DNA from: Saccharomonospora piscinae
Lineage (GTDB): Bacteria > Actinomycetota > Actinomycetes > Mycobacteriales > Pseudonocardiaceae
Direction of reading: 5' to 3'
Assembly (NCBI RefSeq): GCF_005862235.1
Contig: NZ_VCEK01000001.1
Span: 310,001 to 374,000 of the forward strand
DNA: 64,000 nucleotides
Position 1 is the first letter of the stretch. Each line of letters opens with the position of its first letter. A program made the translations under genes and the position numbers. Positions 45,321-53,880 of the stretch are shown piece by piece. Below the pieces are notes generated by a model. That model did not search any database. It was not told the DNA's origin and saw nothing but the letters and a program-made list of their open reading frames with translations.

Positions 45321-46013
45321 ATGGTCGGCATCCGCGACATCGAGGTGGTCGTCTTCGATGTCCTCGGCACATTGGTGGACGAACCCAGCGGGCTCCGAGC
45401 GGAGATCCGCCACGCGCTGCCCGGTGCCGACGACGCGGTCGTCGACGAGTCGCTGACCGCATGGCAGGACTACCGGGGCCACGAGCAGCAACGCATCGCG
45501 CGCGGCCACCGTCCCTACGCCAACTCCGAGGTCATCGACGGCGAAGCCGCGCAGCGGGTGGCCGCGCAGGCCGGGGTGGCCGATCCCGCGGTCGTCTCCC
45601 GCCTGGCCACCGCGGGCAGGCGATTGCCGCCGTGGCACGATTCCGTCGCCGCGCTCGACCGGCTCGCACGGCACTGGCCGGTCCTCGGGCTGTCCAACGC
45701 CGGCCGCGCCGCGCTCCCGCGACTCAACGCCCATGCCGGGCTGCGCTGGCACCAGGCGCTGTCCGGCGAAGCCGTCCGGGCCTACAAACCGGCGCCGGAG
45801 GTGTACCGGCTCGCCCTGGACGCCGCTGACTGCGCTGCGGACCGCGTGCTGATGGTGGCGGCTCATGCCTGGGACCTTCGCGGCGCGCAGGCACTCGGTA
45901 TGCGCACCGCCTATGTCGCGCGCCCGGTCGGCGACCCGCCGGCGGGCTCGGACACCTTCGACGGGAGCTTCGACCGGCTCGATGACCTCGTGGCCGCCCT
46001 GACCCACGGGTGA
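45321..46013 (+). CDS. HAD-superfamily hydrolase, haloacid dehalogenase type II-like
   Basis: A 230-residue HAD hydrolase: motif I 'VVFDVLGTLVDE' with a single visible nucleophile Asp (the second Asp of DxD is Leu, as in haloacid dehalogenases), motif II 'GLSNAGRA' (Ser), motif III Lys in 'RAYKPAPEVYRLAL', and motif IV 'MVAAHAWDLRGAQALGM'. This pattern fits L-2-haloacid dehalogenases rather than phosphatases. Natural substrates of cluster-free copies are usually unknown. It is divergent from the CGNR regulator and shares two operator-like dyads with it. Confidence 0.86.
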   Translation: MVGIRDIEVVVFDVLGTLVDEPSGLRAEIRHALPGADDAVVDESLTAWQDYRGHEQQRIARGHRPYANSEVIDGEAAQRVAAQAGVADPAVVSRLATAGRRLPPWHDSVAALDRLARHWPVLGLSNAGRAALPRLNAHAGLRWHQALSGEAVRAYKPAPEVYRLALDAADCAADRVLMVAAHAWDLRGAQALGMRTAYVARPVGDPPAGSDTFDGSFDRLDDLVAALTHG

Positions 46014-46046
46014 AGCCCGGCCCACCTCATCGCGGTGAACCGGGCT
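46014..46046. terminator. Hairpin between HAD and fasciclin genes
   Basis: AGCCCGG (46014-46020) pairs with CCGGGCT (46040-46046), and CACC (46023-46026) with GGTG (46034-46037) inside it. It starts right after the HAD stop and lies in a convergent gap, so it probably terminates both transcripts. Confidence 0.6.
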
Positions 46047-46065
46047 CCTCTCGCCTCAGCGTTCT

Positions 46066-46749
46066 TTACTCGTTGGTTCCGGGCATCAGCACCGTGTCGA
46101 GCACGAACACCGTGGCGTTCGCGGTGGGGATGTTGCCGCACAGCACGGCCGCGCCGTTGACGGTCATGTCCTCACCCGAGCCCTCGACCTGCACCGGGCC
46201 GCCCTCGGCGTTCAGGGTCTCCACCGTGCCCGCGTCCTGCAGGCCCTGCGCGTCGTAGCGCTCGGGCACCACGTGGTACTGCAGGATCGGCGCGAGCTCG
46301 TCCGGGTTCTGCGCGAGCTCGTTGAACTTCTCCTCACCCAGCTCGTCGAACGCCGCGTCCGCGGGCGCGAACACGGTGATGGCCTCCTGGCTGTTGAGGG
46401 TGTCCGTCAGCTCGGTCGCCTCCACGGCCGCCACGAGCTTGGTCAGCAGCGGGTTCGTGCTCGCGGCACTGGCCACCGGCTGCGGGCCCATCGAGTCGAG
46501 GCTGCCGGGCTCGTCACCCTGCGGCAGCTGATCGCACGCGGGACCGAACACGTCGTCGTTGGTGGTCACACCCTGACCCATGCTCTCGGACATGGAGCTC
46601 GACGGCGGGGCCATCGGGCTGCTGGTGCCGCCGTCGTTGGTGGCCTCACTTCCGGATGCGCTGTCGTCGGCGGCCTCGCTGCCGCAGGCGCTCAGGGTCA
46701 GGGCCGCCACCGCGGCGATGCCGGCACCGGCGAGACGAGCAGTCTTCAC
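46066..46749 (-). CDS. Fasciclin-domain lipoprotein
   Basis: A 227-residue secreted protein. A signal peptide ends in the lipobox 'LSAC', with lipidated Cys 22. A Ser/Met-rich linker (about 25-60) follows, then one FAS1 domain with the H1 segment 'NPLLTKLVAAVEATELTDTL', 'AITVFAPADAAFDEL', and the C-terminal 'ATVFVLDTVLMP'. It resembles the mycobacterial MPT70/MPT83 type, probably an adhesive or extracytoplasmic partner. The GTG at 46749 is chosen because it begins the signal peptide and follows TTGGAG. It lies downstream of the molybdopterin oxidase gene on the same strand, a pairing seen in other actinobacteria. Confidence 0.9.
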   Translation of the reverse strand: MKTARLAGAGIAAVAALTLSACGSEAADDSASGSEATNDGGTSSPMAPPSSSMSESMGQGVTTNDDVFGPACDQLPQGDEPGSLDSMGPQPVASAASTNPLLTKLVAAVEATELTDTLNSQEAITVFAPADAAFDELGEEKFNELAQNPDELAPILQYHVVPERYDAQGLQDAGTVETLNAEGGPVQVEGSGEDMTVNGAAVLCGNIPTANATVFVLDTVLMPGTNE

Positions 46750-46867
46750 GGGAATCACTCCAATCAGGTGGGTCACGGCTCGGCTGAGATCGCCCTGGCC
46801 GCGCTCATATCTGACTTTCGGGGCGGCGCGGCAGCCGGATTGGCCGTGCACCAAGGATTTCTCCGAC

Positions 46868-48430
46868 CTACCGGGCGGTGACGCTCACGGTGTGCCAGCC
46901 GGTGGCGCCGTCGGGCACGGTGCCGGAGCGCTGCTCGGTCTGCGTGACTCCCGACGAGTCCGTGGCGCGGCAGGAGATCCGGTGCGACCCGGCGGGGACG
47001 TCCAGCTCGACCGACCACATCCGCCAGGTGTTCACGTTGACCTCCCGCGCCAGCTCCGCCTCCTGCCACGGCCCGTCGTCGAGCCGCACCTCCACCCGCG
47101 CGATGCCGGTGTGCTGCGCCCACGCCACCCCCACGACCCGCAGCCGCCCGGGTGGCACCGTGTCGAAGCCCTGCGGGCGCTCGATCCGCGACTGGGTCTT
47201 GATCGGTGCGCGCTCGGCCCAGCCCCGGTTCAACCAGTAGGGCTGCCGCGCCGCCCAGGTGGTGAGTTCGAGGTCCACCACCCACTTCGTCGCGGACACG
47301 TAGCCGTAGAGGCCGGGCACCACGAGCCGCGCCGGGAAACCGTGGCGCAGCGGCAGCGGTTCACCGTTCATCCCGATCGCCAGCAGCGCACCCCGATCCG
47401 GATCGGCCGCCGCCGCGACCGGGGTGCCTGCCGTCCAGCCGTCCGAGCTCGTGGAGAACACTTGCTGCGCCTCCGGCCGCACACCGGCCTCGGCCAGCAG
47501 CTCCGCGAGGTCGACGCCGAGGAAGTTCGCCGTGGACACGTAGGGTCCGCCGACCTCGTTGGACACGCACGTCATGGTGATGGTGCGCTCCACCAACGGC
47601 CGGTTCCGGATGTCGGCGTAGGTGTAGCGGAGCTCGCGCTCCACCAGGCCGTGCACGCGCAACTCCCAGTCCTCGGCCCGCAACTGCGGGACCACCAGCG
47701 CCGTGTCGACACGGTAGAAGTCGCGGTTCGGGGTCAGAAAAGTCGGTGTGCCCGCGCGGGCGAAATCCGCGCCGGGCGGGATCGGCGGCGCGGGCTCCGC
47801 CGCGACGAGCCTGCCCACGCGGGCGCGGGAACCCGCGGCGTCCCGCGCCGTTCCGACCTGCTCCCCCACCAGCCAGCTCACCCCGGACCCGGCGGCGACG
47901 CCCGCCGAGGCCAGCAACACCGAGCGCCGTGACGCGCCACCGGCCGCACGCGGCATCGCCGCCGACCGGGCCAGCCGATGCAGCCATCGGAAAACGGCCA
48001 CTCCCACCAACCCGCTGGCCAGCGGAGCGAGCACCGCGAGACCCCCGAGATCCGGCCGTGCCAGTACGGCGGCGAGGCCCACCAGTCCCAGCGCCGCCAC
48101 CACCGTGGTGCCCGGCCGCGGCGAGCGGCGTGACGCCAGCCCCGCCACCACCGCGACCCCCACCAGCACCACCGCCATGCCGCCCAGCAGCACCAGCTTG
48201 TCCGCCGTCCCGAAAGTCCGCACCGCCCAGTCCTTGAGCCAGGCAGGCGACAGATCGATCGCCGTGTTGCCCACCGCCAGAAAAGGCGAGGCGTTGCCGT
48301 CGACGAACCCGGCGACGACGTGGCCCGACGCCAGCGCCGCCACCAGCGCCAGCACGCCACACCCCGCCGCCGCAGGCCGGGACAGCCGCGGCAGCTCCCG
48401 ACGTTGTGGTGTGCCGGTCATGTCACTCAT
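46868..48430 (-). CDS. Membrane-anchored molybdopterin-dependent oxidoreductase, sulfite oxidase family
   Basis: A 520-residue protein. Four or five N-terminal transmembrane segments (about 20-45, 75-98, 108-125, 130-147) are followed by a Ser/Arg-rich segment and another hydrophobic stretch (about 170-188). The sulfite oxidase molybdopterin domain carries the metal-ligand Cys 288 in 'TMTCVSNEVGG', then a dimerisation domain ('GVAWAQHTGIARVEVRLDDG'). The oxidase portion should face outside. Start ATG 48430, with ATG 48421 also possible. A sulfite exporter gene and a Rrf2 regulator lie just upstream, which supports sulfite or S-oxide chemistry (inference). Confidence 0.88.
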   Translation of the reverse strand: MSDMTGTPQRRELPRLSRPAAAGCGVLALVAALASGHVVAGFVDGNASPFLAVGNTAIDLSPAWLKDWAVRTFGTADKLVLLGGMAVVLVGVAVVAGLASRRSPRPGTTVVAALGLVGLAAVLARPDLGGLAVLAPLASGLVGVAVFRWLHRLARSAAMPRAAGGASRRSVLLASAGVAAGSGVSWLVGEQVGTARDAAGSRARVGRLVAAEPAPPIPPGADFARAGTPTFLTPNRDFYRVDTALVVPQLRAEDWELRVHGLVERELRYTYADIRNRPLVERTITMTCVSNEVGGPYVSTANFLGVDLAELLAEAGVRPEAQQVFSTSSDGWTAGTPVAAAADPDRGALLAIGMNGEPLPLRHGFPARLVVPGLYGYVSATKWVVDLELTTWAARQPYWLNRGWAERAPIKTQSRIERPQGFDTVPPGRLRVVGVAWAQHTGIARVEVRLDDGPWQEAELAREVNVNTWRMWSVELDVPAGSHRISCRATDSSGVTQTEQRSGTVPDGATGWHTVSVTAR

Positions 48431-48572
48431 GGTGGAGCTTCGGAGCCGCTCACCGCACGTATTGGTCGGCGGTGGCCCGCGCACTTGGCGGACCTGCCCA
48501 TCTCCATGTCGATCACGTATGCCTGTGGTGGGGCGAGGCCGGGATCAGTGGAAAGGGCAGGCCGGGAGGAGC

Positions 48573-49502
48573 TCAGGTTGTGGTCGGGGATTCCGTGGTG
48601 CGGCTGTCGGCATCCGACTGTGATGCTGTTACCGACTGGCGGCGGTGTTCCCTGAGGGAGTAGGCGATGGCGGCGCCCCAGAGGGCGAAAAGGGCTGCGT
48701 AGACGGCCCACTGGACGGAGTCGCCGGTCGTGACCCAGTCGCTGCGGAGCAGGGTGCGGGTGTTCGTGATGATGATCAGACCACCAACTGCCGAGCCGAG
48801 GATGCGTGGGGGTATGTGGCGGACTAGCCACGCCGCGATTGGAGCGGCTATCAAACCCCCGGCCAGCAGGGCGCCAGCCCAGGCGAAGTTGACGCCTTGG
48901 GAGCCCAGGCCGACGAGGAAGCCGAGGCTGGCGGCGACGGCGACGAGGAACTCGCTGGTGTCGATGGAGCCGATCACCTTGCGCGGCTCCAGACGGCCGC
49001 TGGCGAGGATGGCCGGCGTGCCGACCGGTCCCCAGCCGCCCCCGCCGGTGGCGTCGACGAACCCGGCCACGAGGCCGAGCGGGGACAGGAACCGCTTGCG
49101 CAGCGGCTTACCGAGGTTGCCCTTGGGCAGACCGAGGAACGTGAATCTGGCCAGTACGTAGGCGCCGAGACTCAGCAAGATCAGCGCCATGACGGGTTTG
49201 GCGAGATCGGTGGAGAGGTGGGAGAGGAAGGTGGCGCCGGCGAACGCTCCCAGTGCGCCGGGTATGCCGATCTTCGCCACGACTCGCCAGTCGACGTTGC
49301 CGAAGCGCCAGTGGGCGGCACCCGAGGCGAGGGTGGTGCCGATTTCCGCGAGATGGACGGTGGCCGAGGCCGCCGCCGGGCTGGTGCCGATGGCCAGCAG
49401 CAGGGTGGTGGAAGTCACGCCGTAGGCCATGCCCAGGCTGCCGTCCACCAGTTGAGCACCGAGCCCGGCGAGGGCGAGCAGGATCAGCGTTCTCACAGCC
49501 AC
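48573..49502 (-). CDS. TauE/SafE-family sulfite/sulfonate exporter
   Basis: A 309-residue permease with about eight transmembrane segments and the two-fold TauE repeat: 'GAQLVDGSLGMAYGVTSTTLL' in the first half and 'GFVDATGGGGWGPVGTPAIL' in the second. These glycine-rich hairpins form the anion path. The C-terminus is hydrophilic and Ser/Thr-rich. It lies downstream of the cysteine-free Rrf2 regulator and upstream of the sulfite-oxidase-like gene. The likely job is export of sulfite or an organosulfonate; the exact anion is not known. Confidence 0.88.
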   Translation of the reverse strand: MAVRTLILLALAGLGAQLVDGSLGMAYGVTSTTLLLAIGTSPAAASATVHLAEIGTTLASGAAHWRFGNVDWRVVAKIGIPGALGAFAGATFLSHLSTDLAKPVMALILLSLGAYVLARFTFLGLPKGNLGKPLRKRFLSPLGLVAGFVDATGGGGWGPVGTPAILASGRLEPRKVIGSIDTSEFLVAVAASLGFLVGLGSQGVNFAWAGALLAGGLIAAPIAAWLVRHIPPRILGSAVGGLIIITNTRTLLRSDWVTTGDSVQWAVYAALFALWGAAIAYSLREHRRQSVTASQSDADSRTTESPTTT

Positions 49503-49516
49503 CTCAAGTTCCCTAG

Positions 49517-49542
49517 TATTCCCACTAGATTAGTAGGGAATA
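49517..49542. promoter_or_regulatory. Candidate Rrf2 (CymR-like) operator
   Basis: TATTCCC (49517-49523), twelve bases, GGGAATA (49536-49542) is an inverted repeat with ACTA/TAGT continuing inward. It lies 15 bases upstream of the exporter start in a distinctly AT-rich patch. Long AT-rich dyads are typical for Rrf2-family proteins. Confidence 0.6.
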
Positions 49543-49635
49543 TTGGCATAGAGACACACCTATCCCAAGGGGTGTTCACATGCTGGATGGCCCGCGCCCG
49601 TTTGGTGGCCTGCCAGCGAGTGGTTCCGGCTCGTG

Positions 49636-50094
49636 CTACGGATTTGTCCAGGCGTCAGGGTTTTCGGTCAGATCGGCGACCGCATCAGGCAACTTGGCTG
49701 ACGCGACATCGGCCAGCGACACGCCGTCGAGGATGTGGCGCACATGTGCCCGCAGCGCAATCCACAGCGGCAGCAGGGTCTCGGCGGGCCCGGTATAGTA
49801 CAGCTCCGGCGGCCGTGCGCCCCGCACTGAGACCAGCGGCCCGTCCACCATACGGATAACGTCCGCGATGGAGATCTGCTCCGCAGGCTTGGCGAGCCGA
49901 AAGCCACCGCGACCGCCACGTTGGCTGACGACCATACCGCTGCGGCGCATGTCGGCCAGGATTCCCTCAAGGAACTTGTGCGGAATCTGCTGGGCCTCAG
50001 CGATAGTCGCAGCCGTCAGCGGCCTAGAATCCTGCCCGGCAGCCAGTTCCAGCGCGGCCCGCACCGCGTAGTCCGCCCTGGCCGAGATTCGCAT
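49636..50094 (-). CDS. Rrf2-family transcriptional regulator (no cysteines)
   Basis: A 152-residue Rrf2 regulator with the N-terminal winged helix ('ADYAVRAALELAAG', 'QQIPHKFLEGILADMRRSGMV', 'RGGRGGFRLAKP') and the dimerisation helix. It contains no Cys at all, so it cannot carry the Fe-S cluster of IscR, NsrR or RsrR and is more like the CymR sulfur-metabolism type. The sulfite exporter gene follows on the same strand with a strong dyad between, so a role in sulfur or sulfite response is likely (inference). Confidence 0.87.
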   Translation of the reverse strand: MRISARADYAVRAALELAAGQDSRPLTAATIAEAQQIPHKFLEGILADMRRSGMVVSQRGGRGGFRLAKPAEQISIADVIRMVDGPLVSVRGARPPELYYTGPAETLLPLWIALRAHVRHILDGVSLADVASAKLPDAVADLTENPDAWTNP

Positions 50095-50190
50095 ACCGCA
50101 AGCTTAGAGCCCCTAACACGTTGGCGTTCGCTCAGGGAGCGGCGGCCAGGCGGTCCCTGACCGGGGTGGCGAGCGTCCCCGCCGGGGACC

Positions 50191-50282
50191 CAGGCTCGCA
50201 AGGCGGAGGGGTGTCCGCGTACTGGAAGTACGTGGGCGCCTCCTCCAACGCAGCGAGGCGCCGCCTGGGCGTCGCGAGCCGA
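50191..50282. repeat. Structured intergenic element
   Basis: GGCTCGC (50193-50199) can pair with GCGAGCC (50274-50280) and encloses further stems. The best is a 10-bp hairpin with CGTACT (50218-50223), loop GGA, AGTACG (50227-50232) and outer G-U and C-G pairs. GGCGGAGG and CGCCTCC segments can pair around it. Similar sequences recur, from memory, between genes in related actinomycete genomes. It lies in a 339-base gap between the Rrf2 and MerR-HEAT genes with no credible coding frame. It may be a REP-like element or a transcribed structure. Confidence 0.45.
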
Positions 50283-50433
50283 ACAGACCAATGTGCTGGG
50301 GCTCTTAGCCCCGCCCCTTTCTGCGCCCGCCCTGGGCTTTTCCAGCGTTTCCCGCTCTGCGCCCCGCTATCGGCCGGGCTGTGGCGGCGCCCCGACGTAC
50401 AACGCCTGTCCGCCGCCACAGCCCGGCGCAAGG

Positions 50434-51450
50434 TCAGCCGAGGTCGCCGACCCGGTCACTGCCGCGCGCCGCAGCTCGCGCGATGGCCGCGACAGCCCGG
50501 TCACCGTCATGGACCAACCGCCCCAGGACATCTCGCGCGCGGGACCCGGGCAGCTCGGCAAGTGCCTGCGCCAGCCGGCTCCGCACCGCCGGCTCCCCGG
50601 TGTGCGCGGTGAGTGCGGCGACCACCGCGTCCACGATCCAACCCGCGCACGCCGGGTTCCGCGACAGCGACCCCAGGACCTCGGCTGCTTCGACGTCGTT
50701 CGTGCCCACGACCACCATGCCGACGAGCGTCGGCACGGCCGCGGACTCTCCACGTCGCCCGAGGGCCAGCGCGGCGAGCGCGCGCACCGTCGCGTCCCCG
50801 CTGCCCAGCGCGTCCGCGAGCGCGGCGGTCGCCCTGTCACCGGACATCCCGGACAGCGCCCGGACCGCGCGCCGCTCGACGTCGACGTCCCCCGAAGCCA
50901 GACCGGAGGCCACGCTCGCCACGCCCTCATCACCCGCCCGCGCGAGTGCCCACCGCAGGGCACCCGCGACGTTCGGGTCGGACTCAGCGAGAACCGCCCT
51001 GGCCAGAACATCGGCCGGAACGGGCACACCTCCCACCGGAGCCAGGACGGCCTGCTGCCTGCGCGCCGCGCTGGGAGAACCCAGCCCGTGCAGCAGTTCG
51101 ACGATGCGCAGGACACCCTCCCAGCCGGCGGGCGCCGAGGCGTCGATCGCGCGGAGCCGTTCCAGCAGCTCCCGCTCCCGCCTCACCCGGTCCTCGGTAC
51201 GCCGGATGAGATCGCCGACGAGCGCGGACGGCGCGAAGTCGGGGTCGGCCAGCGCACGCCCGACCTCGCGCAGCGACAGCCCCAGCGACCGCAGCCCCTC
51301 CACATGCAGGATTCGGCGAATGTCCTCCGCGGAGTACTCGCGATACCCGCCCACGGTGCGGCCCGTGGGGCGCACCAGCCCCAGCGAGTCGTAGTGCCGC
51401 AGCATCCGCGCACTCACCCCGGAGCGGCGTGCCACCTCGCCGATCAGCAT
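50434..51450 (-). CDS. MerR-type regulator fused to HEAT repeats
   Basis: A 338-residue protein. Residues 1-70 are a MerR winged helix ('MLIGEVARRSGVSARMLRHYDSLGLV', 'GYREYSAEDIRRILHVEGLRSLGLSL'), followed by the coiled dimerisation helix to about 110. The rest is a series of helical HEAT/PBS-type repeats ('RAVRALSGMSGDRATAALADAL', 'VRALAALALGRRGESAAVPTLV') in place of a small-molecule pocket. It follows a separate HEAT protein by eight bases, so the two probably act together. The signal sensed may be a protein rather than a metabolite (inference). Confidence 0.86.
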   Translation of the reverse strand: MLIGEVARRSGVSARMLRHYDSLGLVRPTGRTVGGYREYSAEDIRRILHVEGLRSLGLSLREVGRALADPDFAPSALVGDLIRRTEDRVRRERELLERLRAIDASAPAGWEGVLRIVELLHGLGSPSAARRQQAVLAPVGGVPVPADVLARAVLAESDPNVAGALRWALARAGDEGVASVASGLASGDVDVERRAVRALSGMSGDRATAALADALGSGDATVRALAALALGRRGESAAVPTLVGMVVVGTNDVEAAEVLGSLSRNPACAGWIVDAVVAALTAHTGEPAVRSRLAQALAELPGSRARDVLGRLVHDGDRAVAAIARAAARGSDRVGDLG

Positions 51451-51458
51451 GCTGCTTC

Positions 51459-52106
51459 CTACCCTTCCGACCCGAGCGCGACGAGCCGTTTCGCCTCCTC
51501 GATGACCGAATCGAAACCGGCCTCCGGGTCACCCAGGAGCACCTCCGTGGCGCGGGCGTGCGCCCGCACCGCCGGGTCGCCGCTGAGCGATCTCGCCTGG
51601 AGCACCGGCTCGACCACGTCGCCGAGCGCCACGAGCGCCCTGCTGAGACTCCGCTGCACGTCCCGGTCGCCGCGACCGAGCTGCGCGCCCAGTTCCGTGG
51701 CCAGCGCCTCCTCCTGCCCCGCTGGCACCAGGACGACGGCGGCCCGCCACGCGCTGCGCGCCACCTCGTCGTCGGCGTCGCGCAGCAGCGACCGCGTGAT
51801 CGCGGGCCACGCGCTCCCTTCTCCGATCTTGGACAGCGTGTGCAACGCCTGGCTCCGGGCCTGCGCGCGATCCGAACGAAGCTCCGTGAGCAGCGCGGGA
51901 ACCGTGTCCTCCGGCGGCTGGCGGGTCAACGCCCAGGTGAGCATGTCGCGCACGAAGAAGTCCGGCTCCACCGCACACCGCTGCACCAGCGCGGTGACGA
52001 AGGCGGCCTCGGGATGCGTGCCCGCCGCTAGGGCGGCCTCGAGCCGTGTCGACGAGTTGCGTGCGCGCAAGGCGTCGAGCAGATGTGCCGATCCGATGGG
52101 GATCAC
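51459..52106 (-). CDS. HEAT-repeat protein
   Basis: A 215-residue all-helical protein with four or five HEAT repeats, for example 'DFFVRDMLTWALTRQ', 'DTVPALLTELRSDRAQARSQALHTLSKIG' and 'DDEVARSAWRAAVVLVP'. It has no enzymatic motif. The GTG at 52106 directly follows a CAGGAG sequence and a MerR-type promoter dyad. It is the first gene of a two-gene operon with the MerR-HEAT fusion, and a broken copy of part of it lies at 53690-53868. Likely a protein-protein adaptor for that regulator. Confidence 0.8.
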   Translation of the reverse strand: MIPIGSAHLLDALRARNSSTRLEAALAAGTHPEAAFVTALVQRCAVEPDFFVRDMLTWALTRQPPEDTVPALLTELRSDRAQARSQALHTLSKIGEGSAWPAITRSLLRDADDEVARSAWRAAVVLVPAGQEEALATELGAQLGRGDRDVQRSLSRALVALGDVVEPVLQARSLSGDPAVRAHARATEVLLGDPEAGFDSVIEEAKRLVALGSEG

Positions 52107-52124
52107 CTCCTGCCCGCAGTCAAG

Positions 52125-52145
52125 ACCCTGTCACAGTGTCAAGGT
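52125..52145 (-). promoter_or_regulatory. Candidate MerR-type operator/promoter
   Basis: ACCCTGTC (52125-52132), ACAGT, GTCAAGGT (52138-52145): an imperfect 21-bp dyad before the HEAT-MerR operon. The minus-strand -35-like TTGACC (52148-52143) overlaps one arm, the arrangement MerR proteins use to untwist a long promoter spacer. Confidence 0.5.
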
Positions 52146-52331
52146 CAAGTGCTCAGTGTCGGTGGCTCGATGACCCAGCATCCACCCACTCAGGTGATCG
52201 ATCTGGGAGCTGATCGCGATCGGACTGTTCGTGCTGGTGATCTACGCACCAGTCGTCCCGGCCAAGGGGCTGTCGGCTGAGCCGGTGTCGCTGGAGCGTG
52301 GACACGCTGGGCGGCCCTGTTACCTTGCTTC

Positions 52332-53648
52332 TCACTGATTACTTCGCGGCTCAGGACAACTTCGGGAGTTCCGGGCTGGGACCGGCTGCAACCGACCCCA
52401 TGACATGTCCGGGTCCTCACCCTCTGGCATCCCTTCCCGCGCGGCCGAGACCAATTCGCAGCTCCAACCAGCTGGCCACTGATGTTTGTGGTCGCACCGC
52501 GCTCTGGCGCTGTGTAACGCAATGCCGTTGTCGAACGTGGTGTCGCGGAACAAGACGGGGCCGGTGAACGTGGCCATGGCGAACGTGGCCACCTTGGTGA
52601 AGGTGGCGTTGCGGAACCAGGCGACGCCGGTGAACACGGCTTCTTCGAACACGGCGGTATCGATGAACGTGGTGTCATCGAAATACGCGCTGCCGGAGAA
52701 CGTGGCCTTGATGAAGGAAGAGGCGCCGCTGACCGTGGCTTGGGCGAACGAAGCCTCACTGGTGAACGTAGCCTCACCGAACCAGGCGCTGCGGGTGAAC
52801 ACAGTCCCGTTGAACCAGACGTGGCCGGTGAAGGTGGCCTCGGCGAACCAGGCGTCGCCGGCGAACGTGGCGGAGCGGAATCGGCTGTTGCCGGCGAACG
52901 TGGCGTGGGTGAAGGTCGTGCGCGGGTGGATGCGGCAGGCGTCGAGATCCAGTTCGTGGAGGGTGGCGCCGGTGAGATCGATGTCCAGCTCATCACCCCA
53001 GAACCGTGGTGAAGCGGGCTTCTCTCTGTAGGGGCCGGAGTGGACGTGCTCGCGCAGCAGCCGCTGCAACGTCACCCGCACTTCCCGCTCCTGGCGCCAC
53101 TCCAGGCTTTCTTGCTCGTCCAAGCCGTCGGCGGCGGGGTCCCGGAAGGACATCCGCAGGTAGGCACACCACACGTTGACGATCGGACGCCGCTGCTCGG
53201 GATGGTCTTGACCCAGCCGTTGTAGTGCGTACAGCGCGCCGAGCCGGACCGCAGCGCGATCGTGGCCGAGCTGCTCGACCGCGGCGGTATATAGCTCGGT
53301 CACCCGCCGCTGCTCGGCGTCATGCTGGGTGGTCCTGGCCTCGGCCAGCTTGTGCACCAGGTCGAGTTCGGTGGTGCGTTGCCGCCGCAGAGCCACGAAC
53401 AAAGCCGCACCGCCTCCGGTGCCCAGCACGATGGTGCCGGCAAGCCGGATCGCCTCCAACCGCACCTTATCGCTCTCGGTCCCATCGCCGAATACGAGCA
53501 GCAGCACCGCGGTCACGACCGCCGCGACACCCAGCAGCCCGCCGAGCACCCACCACACACTCGATGCCGGCAGCGGCCGCAGCGCAACGCCATCCTCTGT
53601 CACCGACTCGTCACCAGCGCCTGTGCGGTGCCCCCATCTCCACGTCAT
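52332..53648 (-). CDS. Membrane-anchored pentapeptide-repeat protein
   Basis: A 438-residue protein. Two transmembrane segments (about 30-53 and 69-87) are followed by a cytoplasmic helical part (90-200, with 'RRVTELYTAAVEQLGHDRAAVRLGALYALQRL') and then about 30 pentapeptide repeats (220-375) with the A(T/N)F-xx-x pattern typical of a right-handed quadrilateral beta helix. The ATG at 53648 is preferred; the upstream frame is not protein-like. The helical linker plus pentapeptide layout is common in actinomycetes but has no settled function. It is not similar enough to Qnr-type proteins to suggest quinolone resistance. Confidence 0.82.
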   Translation of the reverse strand: MTWRWGHRTGAGDESVTEDGVALRPLPASSVWWVLGGLLGVAAVVTAVLLLVFGDGTESDKVRLEAIRLAGTIVLGTGGGAALFVALRRQRTTELDLVHKLAEARTTQHDAEQRRVTELYTAAVEQLGHDRAAVRLGALYALQRLGQDHPEQRRPIVNVWCAYLRMSFRDPAADGLDEQESLEWRQEREVRVTLQRLLREHVHSGPYREKPASPRFWGDELDIDLTGATLHELDLDACRIHPRTTFTHATFAGNSRFRSATFAGDAWFAEATFTGHVWFNGTVFTRSAWFGEATFTSEASFAQATVSGASSFIKATFSGSAYFDDTTFIDTAVFEEAVFTGVAWFRNATFTKVATFAMATFTGPVLFRDTTFDNGIALHSARARCDHKHQWPAGWSCELVSAAREGMPEGEDPDMSWGRLQPVPARNSRSCPEPRSNQ

Positions 53649-53689
53649 GGCAGCACTATGCCGACCCTCGTGATCCCGCGCGGTCGGAA

Positions 53690-53868
53690 TGTTCGATCGT
53701 GGCCACACCTGATGCGGTACCCGAACAACGCCACCCGCGTGAACAGCGTGTGCCATGCCTGGCTGCGGTCCTGCGCGCGATCCGAACGAAAGTCCGCGAG
53801 GAGCGCGGGAACCGGGTGCTCTGGCGTGGGCGGATCAGCGTCAAGGTGAGCATGTGGCGCACGAGTCG
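53690..53868 (-). pseudogene. Frameshifted fragment of the HEAT-repeat gene
   Basis: This stretch closely resembles 51834-51965 inside the HEAT gene. Both contain the same run around 'gcgcgatccgaacgaa', then 'gcgcgggaacc', and a 'gtgagcatgt-gcgcacga' segment. Translated, one minus-strand frame gives 'PALLADFRSDRAQDRSQAWHTL' against 'PALLTELRSDRAQARSQALHTL' of the intact protein, while the adjoining 'VRHMLTLTL' (intact 'VRDMLTWAL') is in another frame. The copy is truncated at both ends, has a frameshift and ends where the Lrp gene's 3' end begins. It is a decayed partial duplication. Confidence 0.75.
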
Positions 53869-53880
53869 ATGACCGAGCAG

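Noticed and set aside
52195-52331. Hydrophobic stretch 'ELIAIGLFVLVIYAPVV' in the plus strand as a small membrane protein or remnant
   Set aside because: It opens after a stop without a start codon or ribosome site and is too short to assign.
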